DNA of 64,000 nucleotides from JALZKA01 sp963701205 (GCA_963701205.1 OY969575.1:1674001-1738000); one strand, 5' to 3'; positions 8,488 through 18,603 are shown, counted from the first letter of the stretch. Numbers and translations: made by a program. Notes: generated by a model from the letters alone, not told the origin.

Positions 8488-11163
8488 CTAGCCCTGGGCG
8501 GCGTACTCGCCGATCAGGGCGTCGGTCAGAGAGGTTCCGCCGCCGGCGCCACCGTCCGTGACCGAGTCAACGACGTCGCGCTTTTCCTCAAGTAGCGCGG
8601 CGATTCGCTCGTCGATCGTGCCCGCCGCAAGCAGGTACCAGGCGGTGACGCTTCGCTCCTGGCCGATCCGGTGGGTGCGGTCCTCTGCCTGGTCGTGCTT
8701 GGCGGGGGTCCACGCGAGTTCCAAGAACGCGACGTTGGCAGCGGCCGTCAGCGTGAATCCGTGCGATCCGACCTCGAGCGAGCAGACGCAAAGCGGCGGG
8801 CCATCGTCGGCCTGAAAGCGCTGGACGTTTTGCTCGCGCTCCTCAAACGAGTCGCGACTGACGATTCTGGCGCTGCCGGGGAAGCGCTCGATCACCGCAT
8901 CCTGGATCTGGCGATGGTGGGCGAAGACGACGAGGCGTTCTTCGGATTGTGAGAAGTCGTCGATCCAGCTTGTCGCGGCGTCGAGCTTGCCCTGGGCTGC
9001 CAACCGCCGCAGCGCGGTCATCTTGACCAGCGCCTGCGCGCGGGCCTCGGGCGCGATTCGGCCGGAGCCGTCCTCGGCGACCTCGTCGGCGAGCCAACGG
9101 ATGAAGTCGCGCTCGGCCCGGCGGTACTCGGCCTCGTTTGAGATCGGAACGGTGACGACTGCGCGCCGTTTTGCGGGAAGCTGCGCGAGGACATCTTCCT
9201 TGCGGCGCCGCAGGTAGCAGGAGCTTCGCAGCCGGGAATGAAGGCGGCGGCGCGCTCCGGGGCTGGCAAAACCGCGGTTGAAGCTGGCGATTGACCCGTA
9301 CTCGCCCAAGCGGTCGAGGGCCTTTAGCTGCGGCGCCAACTCGGCTGGACGATTGACGACCGGCGTCCCGGTGAGGGCCAGCCGCAGTGCTCCCGGCGCC
9401 AGGCGGTCGGCGAGGCCGAGCACCGCCCGGGTTCTCCCGGCCCGGGGGTTCTTGACGTAGTGCGATTCATCGAGCACCAGCGCCCGCGGTGCGATTTCCG
9501 CGAGGAGATCGGCGTGGGCGCCGACGATCTCGTAGTTGAGGACGATGATGTCGGCGCCGGCGACCTGGGTCGCGCCGCGGCCGCTGAGGGCGATCGCCTT
9601 GCGATCGGGAAGCCAGGCCTTGATCTCCCGGAGCCAGTTGAGTTTGAGCGACGCGGGGCAGACCACGACTGCGGGGTAGGCCAAATCGGCCTGAATCGTT
9701 GCCAGCGCCTGAATCGTCTTGCCTAGGCCCTGTTCGTCGGCCAAGAAGACCTGCCGCCGCTCAAGCGCATAGGCGACGCCGGCACGCTGAAACGGCATCA
9801 ACTCGCCTCCCAGGCCGTCAACGGTGATCTCGGCGTCCTCGGCGCGGGAGAGCGCCAGCAGCCGCTGGGCGTCGTCGGCGTCAGCCGAAACTCCCTCGAA
9901 AAGCGCTTGGGCCGCGCTCGTCAGGCTGACCCGGTGGATCCGGATGAAGCGCGCCAGAACATCGTCGGGCCAACTCGCCCCGGCCAGCTTTGCTTCCTGG
10001 CCCAGGAACTCGGCTTCGACGCGGTCGTCCCAGATCGGCTCGATCACGTAGCGCGGACCGGAGCGCTCCATCACGACATCGAGTTCCGCCGGGGGGACCT
10101 GACGCGCGTCTGGGTTCTCCTCGATCCAGTCAAGCGCGTTCTCGGCCGCCGGGGCGTAGCGCACTTCGCTTTCGCGCTCGGCGATTGAGCGCAGCGACCG
10201 CAGGTTGGCAACCGTCAGCGGCGCCAGGTGCCGGCTCGCGTGGCGAACCACGCTGTCGAGCTTCGCCTCAATGGCGCCCGGTGGCTCTCCCCAGCTCGTG
10301 GTCGTGACGATCCGCGGCCCGCCGCTGCCGGCCTCGATCTCGATGTGGGCGATCCAGCGCGGCGCTTCCTTGACCCAGCGCTTGCAGGCGGGATCGAGGG
10401 TCAGCTCGGGAACCGCCGCCGAGAGCTCGCGAATCGCCCGTGCGGCCTCCGGGTTGGCGACGACGATCCAACGACCGCGACCGCGCCCAAGCGAACGAAC
10501 GCCCGGGATTCCGGCGATCTTGCCGGCCAGAGGAGCCCCCGGCTCGGCGGCGAGCATCACTTGGGAGCTCTGCCCAACCATCGCGACGTCGTAGGAAGAC
10601 TCCGCCAGCTCATCGTCGGCCAGTGGCGCTGGAGTCTCGCCGCCCTGAAGCGTTTCCCGGAGCGCGAGCGCCGCGGCCGGGCTCAGGCGCAGGTCATGGG
10701 CCGTAGTTGTCGCCTGGATTGCCGTCGCCGTCCACGCCGTCAACGGGACCTCGGTGCGCGCCGCGTCGGCCTGCGGGCGCGCGCCAGGAACCCCCCGCAA
10801 CTCCTCGGCCCAAAGCCAACCCCACTCGTCCGGCAGGCTGAGCCATGCCTGGGCGGCATCGGCGATCAGCTCGATTACGGGCTCGGATTCGGAGCCCGCG
10901 GCGGCGATCGCGCTCAGCTCCGTTCGCGATCGGTCGTCGAGCTTGAGTTTGAGTTCGTCCGCGACGCGGAGCAGCGAACGGGCCCGGTCGGGGCCGAGGC
11001 GCAGGCTCCAAGCGCTTCCGGGCCGGTCAAGGACGATTCCGGGGATCGCTGCCAGGGCCGCGGCAAGGCGTGGTTCGGGCTCGCCCTTCAGACCAGCGAC
11101 CGCGTTGCGGACGAGTAGTTCGGTCCCGCCGAAGGCGGTCGTTTGGGTTTGGTGGCCTGGCAT
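8488..11163 (-). CDS. SNF2-family DEAD/DEAH-box helicase (SMARCAL1-like)
   Basis: About 891 residues. The C-terminal half is a Snf2 ATPase: motif I A-D-E-Q-G-L-G-K-T near residue 474, motif II D-E-S-H near 568, A-L-T-G-T-P-V-V-N-R (motif III), and motif VI E-D-R-T-H-R-I-G-Q near residue 830. The compact ATPase with D-E-S-H and H-R-I-G-Q resembles the SMARCAL1/ZRANB3 annealing-helicase branch more than bacterial RapA. The N-terminal ~430 residues have no motif I can name. Likely role: ATP-driven remodelling of DNA or protein-DNA complexes in repair. A TTG five codons upstream extends the frame, but the ATG at 11163 is the more ordinary start. It precedes no obvious operon partner; the YihY gene lies upstream on the same strand. 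Confidence 0.85.
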   Translation of the reverse strand: MPGHQTQTTAFGGTELLVRNAVAGLKGEPEPRLAAALAAIPGIVLDRPGSAWSLRLGPDRARSLLRVADELKLKLDDRSRTELSAIAAAGSESEPVIELIADAAQAWLSLPDEWGWLWAEELRGVPGARPQADAARTEVPLTAWTATAIQATTTAHDLRLSPAAALALRETLQGGETPAPLADDELAESSYDVAMVGQSSQVMLAAEPGAPLAGKIAGIPGVRSLGRGRGRWIVVANPEAARAIRELSAAVPELTLDPACKRWVKEAPRWIAHIEIEAGSGGPRIVTTTSWGEPPGAIEAKLDSVVRHASRHLAPLTVANLRSLRSIAERESEVRYAPAAENALDWIEENPDARQVPPAELDVVMERSGPRYVIEPIWDDRVEAEFLGQEAKLAGASWPDDVLARFIRIHRVSLTSAAQALFEGVSADADDAQRLLALSRAEDAEITVDGLGGELMPFQRAGVAYALERRQVFLADEQGLGKTIQALATIQADLAYPAVVVCPASLKLNWLREIKAWLPDRKAIALSGRGATQVAGADIIVLNYEIVGAHADLLAEIAPRALVLDESHYVKNPRAGRTRAVLGLADRLAPGALRLALTGTPVVNRPAELAPQLKALDRLGEYGSIASFNRGFASPGARRRLHSRLRSSCYLRRRKEDVLAQLPAKRRAVVTVPISNEAEYRRAERDFIRWLADEVAEDGSGRIAPEARAQALVKMTALRRLAAQGKLDAATSWIDDFSQSEERLVVFAHHRQIQDAVIERFPGSARIVSRDSFEEREQNVQRFQADDGPPLCVCSLEVGSHGFTLTAAANVAFLELAWTPAKHDQAEDRTHRIGQERSVTAWYLLAAGTIDERIAALLEEKRDVVDSVTDGGAGGGTSLTDALIGEYAAQG

Positions 11164-11214
11164 TGGCGGAGCCGGCAACCATCGCGCCGACGCCGGACGG
11201 GTTCTGGGATTGCG

Positions 11215-12102
11215 CTACGGCTGCTGCTCGCGCTCGCGCTGGGCGTTGACCTCGACGCCGAAGAGCAGCGCCAGGTTGGTGATCCACATCCACACGAGCA
11301 GGCTCACCAGCCCGCCCAGCGTGCCGTAGGTCTTGTCGTAGGAGCCGAAGTTCGCGAGGTAAAGGGCGAAGAGGATCGAGGTGGCGATCCACGCGGCCGC
11401 GGCCAGGACACCCCCCGGGGTCACGAAGCGCCCGCTTGGCAGGCCGGTGTTTGGGGTGACGTAGTAAAGGAGCGAGAAGAGGAGGACGACCAGACTCGCC
11501 AGCACGGGCCACTTGGCCAGGTCCCAGACGTCGAGAACCGCGCCCGTGATCCCGAGCGAGTTGCCGACCGCATCGACGACCGGACCCGTCAGCACAACGG
11601 AGAGCAGGACCAATGCCAGCGTCACGACCATCCCGAGCGTGATCAACACCTGCATCGGGCGTAGCTTCACGAACGGCCGGTCTTCCTCGACCGCCCAGGC
11701 GACGTTGGACGCTCGCGTGAACGCGCCGATATAGCCAGAGGCCGACCAAAGCGCGGCGAGCAGGCCGACGCCAAAGAGGATGCCGGCGGCGCGGGTGTTC
11801 GACGCCACGGATTCGATCGGGCCGGCAAACGTCTCGGCGGCGGAATCCGGGCCGAGGTCACGGATGATCTGAGTCAGCTCGCGGGTGGTCGCCTCAGAAT
11901 CGCCGAGCAGTCCAAGTACGGAGACCAAGGCGATCAGGCCGGGGAAAAGCGAGAGCAGCCCGTGATAGGTGAGGGCCGCCGCCCGATCGCTCATCTGATG
12001 TTCGCGAAAGCGCTGGGCCGAGAGCTTGAGGGTTCGCCAGGCAGCTTGGACGGTTCCGCCCGCTGCACCCTCGCGGGTTTCATTGGTTTGGTCGTCTGCC
12101 AT
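11215..12102 (-). CDS. YihY/BrkB-family inner membrane protein
   Basis: 295 residues with about six hydrophobic membrane spans, including L-S-L-F-P-G-L-I-A-L-V-S-V-L-G-L and A-G-I-L-F-G-V-G-L-L-A-A-L-W-S-A-S-G. The blocks A-A-A-L-T-Y-H-G-L-L-S-L-F-P and W-S-A-S-G-Y-I-G-A-F-T-R-A are characteristic of the YihY/virulence factor BrkB family (once misnamed ribonuclease BN). The ~35 leading residues and the tail after the last span are charged and presumably cytoplasmic. Function in the family is unsettled; transport or envelope roles are proposed. It sits between the penicillin-binding protein and the helicase, all on the minus strand. Confidence 0.9.
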   Translation of the reverse strand: MADDQTNETREGAAGGTVQAAWRTLKLSAQRFREHQMSDRAAALTYHGLLSLFPGLIALVSVLGLLGDSEATTRELTQIIRDLGPDSAAETFAGPIESVASNTRAAGILFGVGLLAALWSASGYIGAFTRASNVAWAVEEDRPFVKLRPMQVLITLGMVVTLALVLLSVVLTGPVVDAVGNSLGITGAVLDVWDLAKWPVLASLVVLLFSLLYYVTPNTGLPSGRFVTPGGVLAAAAWIATSILFALYLANFGSYDKTYGTLGGLVSLLVWMWITNLALLFGVEVNAQREREQQP

Positions 12103-12152
12103 GGCCTCCGGCCGAGGCTATCTGGCCCTCGGGCTGGACGGCAAAACGGCGC

Positions 12153-14021
12153 CTATTCGTCGGGTGCCGGCGGCGGGTCAACTTCATTGAGAAATGCTGC
12201 CGCGATCGGCCCCGCGTACTCGCCGCCCGAGGCGACGTCTTCGACGATCACCGCGACGGCGATGTCGTCGCGAGCGGCAATGAACCAGCCATGGGTGGGC
12301 GGAGGGTCGCCGTCCTCATACTCGGCAGTTCCAGATTTGCCAACCGGCTCGCCGACGACTGCTGCCAGAGCTGTGCCGGTCCCGGATGTGATGACCGACC
12401 GCATCAGGGTCCGAAGCGATTCCAGGGTGTCGTCCTCGATCGGCTCGCCCCCCTTGGGTTCATCGTCGGCAAGCAGGCGCGGTTGATGCCACGTTCCAGC
12501 GGTGACGGTGGCCGCCACGCCGGCCATCGCAAGGGGACTGGCCAGGGTTCGTCCCTGGCCGATCATGGCGGCCGCCTGCTCGGCTGCGTCACGACTCTTC
12601 GGCACGTCGCCCGAGAAAGCCTCGACGCCGAGGTCGTATGGGCGGCCAAGGCCGAACTCCTCACCCGTGTTGGTCAGCGCATCGTTGTCGAGCCTGTCGG
12701 CCAGTGAGACAAACGCGGTGTTGCACGATTGCGCGAAGTCGGTCGAAAACGGTACGTCGCCCGCGGCAGAGCCCTCGAAGTTGACGAAATCCCGTCCCCC
12801 GGCTTCGATCGAGGCCGGGCACTCCACCGTCTCAGCTGGATCGAGCCCAGCGCCAAGGAGCGCCGCCGTCGAGATCACCTTGAAGGTCGAGCCCGGGGGA
12901 TAGCGGCCGGCGAGCGCGCGGTTGAAAGCATCGTCGGTCGGTCTGTTGGCGACCGCGAGGATGTCGCCGGTCGCGGGCTCGATTGCGACCAGCGCGGCCT
13001 TCTCCTGATCCGCGAGGGCCGCTTCGGCAGCATCCTGGACATCCAGTTCGAGCGTGGTCTCAAGCGGCTCGCCGACCTTGCCTTCGACTTTCGCCAGCGT
13101 TTCAACGGGTACGCCTGCCGCGTTGCGGATTACGACGGAGCGCTCGGGCGTTCCGGCAAGCTCGTCCTCGAAGGCAGCCTGCATTCCCGACTGGCCAACG
13201 ACGTCGTCGATATCGAGTGCGCCACTTGATTCCTCGAGCTGTTCAGCCGTGACCGGCCCGACGCTCCCGAGCAGGGCGCGGGCGAACTCGCGGGTCGGCG
13301 CCAGGGCCAGTTCGCGATGGCCGAACTCGATGCCCGGAACCGCGCTGAGGGCGTCCTCGACCGCGGCGAACTCGTCCTCGCGCAGGGTGATGGCCGGGAC
13401 GAAGCTCTTGGGCTTGGCCTTCTCGATCGCCGCCCGCAGCGCCTTGTCGCTGGCTTCAGTGTTGTCGGTGATCGCGCTGACGGCCGCATCGACATCCTCG
13501 AGATCCTTCGGGACCACCCCGACTTCAACCACCGGCCGTTGGGCCATCAGTTCAGCACCGTCGCGATCGACGATCGGGGCGCGCTCCGGGAATACCTCAG
13601 TGGTCCCGAGGCGCTCACCGGCTTCGGTCAGATCTGGGTGAATCACGGTCGCACTCCAGTTGACCAGCCAATCACCTTCCGAGCGGATCAGCGCAACGCG
13701 CCGGTTTTGGTAGCGAAACGGACCGAACTCAGGCACGTCCCAGCGCATCTCGACGGTCGCGGTGGCGGTGTCGCCATCCTCCTCGGCGTTGACAACAGCG
13801 GACTGCAGCGCGGCGTCGTCCAGCCCGTCGATGTTGGCCTGGATCTGATCTACGACCAGAGTCGGGTCCCCGTTGGTCAGCTCGGCAGCGGCCTCCAGAT
13901 CCCCCGCCTCCACAGCGGCGAAGAAGTCTTTTGCGGCGTCTGCAGGCTCAGGCGCTGAGAGCGTGCGCACGACGACGACCAGGACCGTGGCAAACGCCAG
14001 GCCGAGCATTGCCATAACCAT
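12153..14021 (-). CDS. Penicillin-binding transpeptidase with MecA-type NTF2-like N-domain
   Basis: 622 residues. A single N-terminal membrane anchor (residues ~3-20) is followed by an NTF2-like domain (A-A-K-D-F-F-A-A-V-E-A-G-D onward) as in MecA_N, a PBP dimerisation region (P-I-V-D-R-D-G-A-E-L) and a transpeptidase domain. The active-site triads are all present: S-T-F-K near residue 376, S-C-N near 431 and K-S-G-T near 560. It should cross-link peptidoglycan outside the membrane. The reading frame stays open for 289 codons upstream of the ATG at 14021, but that part is only the antisense of the hydrolase at 14091, so I start at the first ATG before the membrane anchor. Presence of this architecture does not by itself show beta-lactam resistance. 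Confidence 0.9.
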   Translation of the reverse strand: MVMAMLGLAFATVLVVVVRTLSAPEPADAAKDFFAAVEAGDLEAAAELTNGDPTLVVDQIQANIDGLDDAALQSAVVNAEEDGDTATATVEMRWDVPEFGPFRYQNRRVALIRSEGDWLVNWSATVIHPDLTEAGERLGTTEVFPERAPIVDRDGAELMAQRPVVEVGVVPKDLEDVDAAVSAITDNTEASDKALRAAIEKAKPKSFVPAITLREDEFAAVEDALSAVPGIEFGHRELALAPTREFARALLGSVGPVTAEQLEESSGALDIDDVVGQSGMQAAFEDELAGTPERSVVIRNAAGVPVETLAKVEGKVGEPLETTLELDVQDAAEAALADQEKAALVAIEPATGDILAVANRPTDDAFNRALAGRYPPGSTFKVISTAALLGAGLDPAETVECPASIEAGGRDFVNFEGSAAGDVPFSTDFAQSCNTAFVSLADRLDNDALTNTGEEFGLGRPYDLGVEAFSGDVPKSRDAAEQAAAMIGQGRTLASPLAMAGVAATVTAGTWHQPRLLADDEPKGGEPIEDDTLESLRTLMRSVITSGTGTALAAVVGEPVGKSGTAEYEDGDPPPTHGWFIAARDDIAVAVIVEDVASGGEYAGPIAAAFLNEVDPPPAPDE

Positions 14022-14090
14022 CAGATGTCGTCGGTTGGGAAGGTCGCTGGGTTCGATGACCGCACAGATTAGGCCCCGTAGGGTGCGGGG

Positions 14091-14714
14091 ATGGAGCGCA
14101 TCGAGATCGAGACGCCCCGCGGTCTGGCGGCGGCCTACCTTGAGCGTCGCCCGCCACCGGCGCCCGCGGCGCTGGTCCTGGGGCACGGTGCCGGCGGCGG
14201 GATCGAAGCGCGGGACATTGTCGCCTCGGCCGCGGTCGCGGCTCGCCTCGGCCTGGCGATAGTGCGCGTCGAGCAGCCCTACCGGGTTGCCGGACGTCGC
14301 GCACCGGCGCCTGCCAAGCATCTCGACGATGCGTGGCTGGCGGTCATGGCGACTCTCAAGCAGGAACACCTTTCTGGAATGGCGATCGTTACGGGCGGCC
14401 GGTCGCTCGGAGCGCGGGTCGCGTGCAGAACCGCCGCGGAGGTGGGTGCCGTCGCGGTGCTCTGTTTGGCCTTCCCCCTGCGCCCGCCGCGGCGTAAGGG
14501 CAAGCCGGAGCCGCCGTCGAGGTTGCCGGAGCTGGAGGCGGTAAAGATTCCGGCGCTGGTCATCCAGGGCACCGGCGATCCGTTTGGGATGCCGCCGCCA
14601 GGCCCGGGTCGCGAAGTGGTCGAGATCGCGGGAAACCACAGCCTGACGTCCGATCTGGACGCCGTGGCAGATGCCGTCGAGACCTGGTTGCCGACGGTCC
14701 TGCCGGCGCCCTGA
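14091..14714 (+). CDS. Small alpha/beta hydrolase (KANL3/Tex30-like family)
   Basis: 207 residues. The fold is indicated by L-V-L-G-H-G-A-G-G-G near residue 29 (oxyanion region), the nucleophile elbow G-G-R-S-L-G-A near residue 103, a late strand I-P-A-L-V-I-Q-G-T-G-D-P-F-G (acid region) and G-N-H-S-L (histidine) near the end. This short architecture matches the predicted dienelactone-hydrolase-like family that also contains eukaryotic KANL3/Tex30. No substrate can be predicted. Its ATG lies 69 bases from the divergent penicillin-binding protein start, so the two genes share a control region. Confidence 0.78.
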   Translation: MERIEIETPRGLAAAYLERRPPPAPAALVLGHGAGGGIEARDIVASAAVAARLGLAIVRVEQPYRVAGRRAPAPAKHLDDAWLAVMATLKQEHLSGMAIVTGGRSLGARVACRTAAEVGAVAVLCLAFPLRPPRRKGKPEPPSRLPELEAVKIPALVIQGTGDPFGMPPPGPGREVVEIAGNHSLTSDLDAVADAVETWLPTVLPAP

Positions 14715-14787
14715 CCCAGACCAACTGCCACCTTCGCGGGGGCGTTGCCCTACGCTCGGAGTAGTGGGACTTCGAGGCGGGAACGGT

Positions 14788-17301
14788 ATGAGGGCGCAGC
14801 CTGCAGCTGCCTTGGTGGCCACCCTGGCGCTTTTGGCCCTACTGATTGGCGTCGCTGCTGATCGGGCATCAGGCGCGGAGCCGACCACCGACAGCCGCTA
14901 CTCGATCGTCAACGGTTGCTTCGTGCTGAAGCCCGTCGGCGATTCGAAGTGGATCGCTCAAAACGGTGGCGGCTATGCCGCGACCGCAGGCACCAAGGGG
15001 CAAGCGGCTCCGTTTCGGATGCAGGCGACAGACCTTGGCAAGTACCTCTTCTACGGACCCGCCGGTGAGTATCTGACCGTGAACGGATCGGGTGTGGTGA
15101 CGGCTGAGAGCGCGCCGTCCAAACAGGCGGAGTGGACCGCGGCCGGGGCCAACGGCGCCTTTCGGATGACCAACGACGGGATCTCGCGCCAACTCGGTAT
15201 TGACGTCCAAGGGACGTTGGTCGGTACGAATACCGGCGGCGGCGACGACTTCAAATTCAGAGCCACGACAGGTTGCGCGACCTACCCCGAGGTTGACGTC
15301 AACGTTGATGGAGCACCCTCAAGGGGGCCACAGCGCTACGGCGAGGTCAAGGGCTTCGTCGATGGGCACATGCACCAGATGGCGTTCGAGTTTCTCGGCG
15401 GCAAAGCCCACTGCGGGCGCCCCTGGAGTCCGTATGGCGCACCAACGGCCCTGACCGATTGCCTCGACCACGCGGCCGACGGCTGCGGTGCGATTCTGGA
15501 GAACGTCCTCTACAAGGGCAGCGACCCGAGCCGATGCCATGACCCGGTCGGCTGGCCGACCTTTGAGGATTGGCCTCATCCCAACTCCTTGACCCACGAA
15601 TCGTCGTATTACCGATGGGTCGAGCGCTCCTGGCGAGCGGGACAGCGGATCTTCGTCAACTTGCTGGTTGAAAACCGCGTCCTCTGCGAGATCTACCCCC
15701 TCAAACAGGACGGCTACAACTGCAACGAGATGGACTCGGTCCGCCGCCAGGCACAGCGAATGTACGAGTTGCAGGACTACATTGACGCGCAATCAGGGGG
15801 CCCCGGCAAGGGCTGGTACCGGATCGTGAAGAACCCATTTCAGGCCCGCCGCGTAGCCAACCGCGGCAAGCTCGCAGTGGTGATGGGGATGGAGGTCTCA
15901 GAGCCGCTCGACTGTCGTCTGGTGCCAGGAGCCAGTGGGCCGGAACCCGCGCCCGGTTGCAACGAGGAGAGCATCTCCGCCTCGCTCGACGAGCTGCACA
16001 AACTTGGGGTGCGTCAGCTTGAAATCACGAACAAATTTGACAATGCGCTGACCGGCGTCGCCGGCGACGGGGGCGAGCTCGGCGTTGTGATCAACGTCGG
16101 GCAGTTTTACTCCTCCGGTCGCTTCTGGGAGCTCGGTCCCTGCGAGGACCCTGATAACCACGACAACTCACCAGGGGTCAATGCGCTCGGGCAGAACGAG
16201 ACGCAGGATCAGCTCTTCGGCAACGTCGCAAAGTTGCTCCCGCCGGGCCTGTTTCCGATCGTGCCCGGGCCCGCTTGCAATCAGCGTGGACTTACCGATC
16301 TGGGCCGCCACGCGATCCGCGAGATCGCGGATCGCGGCATGGTCTTCGATCCGGATCATATGAGCGTGCTGGCGCGAAACCAGGCGCTCGACCTGATCGA
16401 GCAGATCGAGTACCCCGGGATCATCTCGTCCCACAGCTGGTCAACGCCGAACGCAATCCCGCGGATCTTCAAGGCGGGGGGCATGGTCACGCCCTACGGT
16501 CGTGGCTCGGCCGGTTTCGTCCACAAGTGGGAGGAAGTTCGGAGCCAACGGCGCGGGCAGCAGTACTTCGGCCTCGGCTGGGGCGCCGATATGAACGGTT
16601 TTGGATCGCAAGGCGGCCCGCGCGGGGCTGACGTCCCGAACCCCGTCACCTATCCGTTCAAGTCTTTCGACGGCAAGCAGACGATCAACAAGCAGGTGTC
16701 AGGCGAGCGCGTGTATGACATCAACGTCGATGGTGTCGCCCACTACGGCATGTTCGCCGACTGGGTTGAGGATCTGCGGATCCTGGCGGGTGACCGGATC
16801 GTTCGCGACCTGGGGCGCGGCGCCGAGGCGTACCTGCAGATGTGGGAGCGCGCGTCCGGAATCCAGGGCGTGGCCTGCAAGGGCTGGGGCAAGCGCAAGC
16901 TCAGCCTTGCCGGTCTCGGCGACGCCCTGCGGATGCGGACGGGTCCCAGGGCGGCGCTCCGTAAGGCCGGCCAGCCGTCTCGCCGAACGGACGTGTGGCG
17001 CTACTGCGCGTCTGGCAACAAGACCGTTACCGCCAGCTTCGACGGGCGCCCGCGCCTGGAGCTGATCGTGACGAATCTCCCCGCCCACAAGGCCCAGGGC
17101 GTCGGCCCGGGGGACGCGGCGCGGAAGTTGCGCGGCAAGGCACGCAATGCGGGCAAGGGCCTCTGGCTTGGTCCCAAGATCGGCTCACGCGCGTTCATTT
17201 ATCGCGTCAGGGGTGGCAATGTCACCCACGTGGGTGTCGCCAAGCGTTCGCTTCTACGCCGACCGGGTGCGCTCCTCAGGCGCATCGAGCGCGGTTCCTG
17301 A
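14788..17301 (+). CDS. Large secreted metallohydrolase, membrane dipeptidase (M19)-like
   Basis: 837 residues from the ATG at 14788, which follows GAGGCGG and leaves a clean Sec signal peptide (long Ala/Leu core ending near A-S-G-A). Residues ~35-170 look like a beta-rich module with repeats such as K-Y-L-F-Y-G-P-A-G-E-Y-L. From residue ~190 metal-ligand motifs occur in the order expected for a TIM-barrel metallohydrolase: V-D-G-H-M-H, M-G-M-E-V-S-E near 375, F-D-P-D-H-M-S near 522, S-S-H-S-W-S near 547 and G-W-G-A-D-M-N-G near 600. The last three resemble the His, His and Asp blocks of M19 renal dipeptidase. Two large Cys-containing insertions make it twice the usual size. The substrate is unknown; extracellular dipeptide or amide hydrolysis is an inference. 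Confidence 0.68.
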   Translation: MRAQPAAALVATLALLALLIGVAADRASGAEPTTDSRYSIVNGCFVLKPVGDSKWIAQNGGGYAATAGTKGQAAPFRMQATDLGKYLFYGPAGEYLTVNGSGVVTAESAPSKQAEWTAAGANGAFRMTNDGISRQLGIDVQGTLVGTNTGGGDDFKFRATTGCATYPEVDVNVDGAPSRGPQRYGEVKGFVDGHMHQMAFEFLGGKAHCGRPWSPYGAPTALTDCLDHAADGCGAILENVLYKGSDPSRCHDPVGWPTFEDWPHPNSLTHESSYYRWVERSWRAGQRIFVNLLVENRVLCEIYPLKQDGYNCNEMDSVRRQAQRMYELQDYIDAQSGGPGKGWYRIVKNPFQARRVANRGKLAVVMGMEVSEPLDCRLVPGASGPEPAPGCNEESISASLDELHKLGVRQLEITNKFDNALTGVAGDGGELGVVINVGQFYSSGRFWELGPCEDPDNHDNSPGVNALGQNETQDQLFGNVAKLLPPGLFPIVPGPACNQRGLTDLGRHAIREIADRGMVFDPDHMSVLARNQALDLIEQIEYPGIISSHSWSTPNAIPRIFKAGGMVTPYGRGSAGFVHKWEEVRSQRRGQQYFGLGWGADMNGFGSQGGPRGADVPNPVTYPFKSFDGKQTINKQVSGERVYDINVDGVAHYGMFADWVEDLRILAGDRIVRDLGRGAEAYLQMWERASGIQGVACKGWGKRKLSLAGLGDALRMRTGPRAALRKAGQPSRRTDVWRYCASGNKTVTASFDGRPRLELIVTNLPAHKAQGVGPGDAARKLRGKARNAGKGLWLGPKIGSRAFIYRVRGGNVTHVGVAKRSLLRRPGALLRRIERGS

Positions 17302-17314
17302 TTTTCGCGGCCGC

Positions 17315-18603
17315 CTAGAACGCAAACTCGGACGGATCGACCTTCGGTGCCTCCGAGGTGATTCGCTGCGATAGGCCCAAAAATCGGGCTAGCTCCGGGT
17401 AGAGGATCGGCTTGCCGTTGGTCAGGAATGCCGCCGAGAGGTCGCGCTCCGGGTCAGCCCAGCCAAGGATGTTCGTGAAGCCCAGGTGACCGAACGCGTG
17501 CTGGGTGTCGCGCCCAAATAGCGACAGAAGCTGCGCGCCGAGCATCAGGCCGTAGCTGAAGCGAGTCGGGAAGCCGAGCGAGAAGTCGATCTCCATGTGC
17601 GATTGCTCGGTCAGAGCCGTCCTGATCGTCTCTGGCTCGATCACGCGAACGCCGTCAATCTCGCCGCCGCGGCGCATGACCTCAAAGAACCGCGAGAGTT
17701 CAGCGGCTGTCGTCACCAGGTTTCCCGCCGGCACGACGCCAGTCAGGAATCTTGGATCGGTCGCGGCCTCGACAAGCTCAGCCAGCGGCAGGCCGAGGGC
17801 TCGCGTCAGAAGGGTCGAGAGCGGCGGCAACGGCCGCGCGCCGGTCACGTAGTCGCGGGCGAGTAGGTCAACGTCGTCTGGCGCGACGCCGTAGTTGGTC
17901 CAGCGAAAGCCGAGTGGGTCGAGGAACTCGTCGGCCAGAACTTCGCGAACCGGCTTGCCAGCGGTTCGCTCGATGATCTCGCCGAGGATGAAGCCGCCGG
18001 AGATCGCGTGGTAGGAGAGGCGTTTGCCTGGTTCGCTCACGGGTTTGGCATTGCAAAGGATCTCCACGAGCCGGTCGCGATCGCTCATCTGGTCCAGGTC
18101 AAGGGCGTCGCGGGGCAGATTGGGCACGCCTGCGCGGTGCGCAAGCACCTGGCCGATCGTGATGCCGCCCTTGCCGTTGGCGTCGTAGCCCGGGATGTAC
18201 TCGGCCACCGGGTCGGTCAGGGCAAAGCGGCCGCGCTCGATTTGCTTGTGGGTCAAGAACGCGGTGACGCCCTTGGCCGCGGAGTACACCGTGAAAGGGG
18301 TCGCGGGCGTAGCCGGAACCTTGGCCGCCTCCTTGTCGTCGCCGGGGCCGTTGCCGGACGCATGGCCGATCGCGCGGTCGAGCACCACCTCGCCGCGATA
18401 GCGCACACAAACCTGGATCGCAGGATGGACGCCGGCGCGATACCACGACTGAGTGGCCTCCCAGATCCGCTCGACGCCTTTCTCGCCCAGGTCACCGCCC
18501 CCGAGGCCTCGGCGCCGACGGTTGTGACCGCGTCGAGGTCCTTGGGCACGTCGATCCGCCCAAGGAAGTCGGGAACGAACGGCAGGCGTGGCACGACCGG
18601 CAT
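17315..18603 (-). pseudogene. Serine hydrolase / beta-lactamase-fold esterase (EstB-like), one frameshift
   Basis: The main frame (down to 17315) carries beta-lactamase-fold motifs: S-A-A-K (nucleophile and lysine) in Y-S-A-A-K-G-V-T-A, and L-S-Y-H-A-I-S-G-G in the tyrosine block, as in class C-like esterases. Its sequence V-E-R-I-W-E-A-T-Q-S-W-Y continues upstream without a start. The family-like beginning starts at an ATG at 18603 (M-P-V-V-P-R-L-P-F-V-P) and runs through D-A-V-T-T-V-G-A-E-A in another frame. The two join if one G is added to the five-G run (complement of 18500-18504). It is therefore either a pseudogene or an intact esterase with a homopolymer error. Without repair, only a GTG at 18406 could start the catalytic part. 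Confidence 0.75.

Noticed and set aside
12153..14021. Calling the penicillin-binding protein a methicillin-resistance gene
   Set aside because: Only the NTF2-like N-domain is shared with MecA; resistance cannot be inferred from architecture.
14022..14888. A 289-codon open extension upstream of the penicillin-binding protein
   Set aside because: It is the antisense of the alpha/beta hydrolase at 14091-14714, is Arg-rich and lacks protein-like patterns; the membrane anchor begins at the ATG at 14021.
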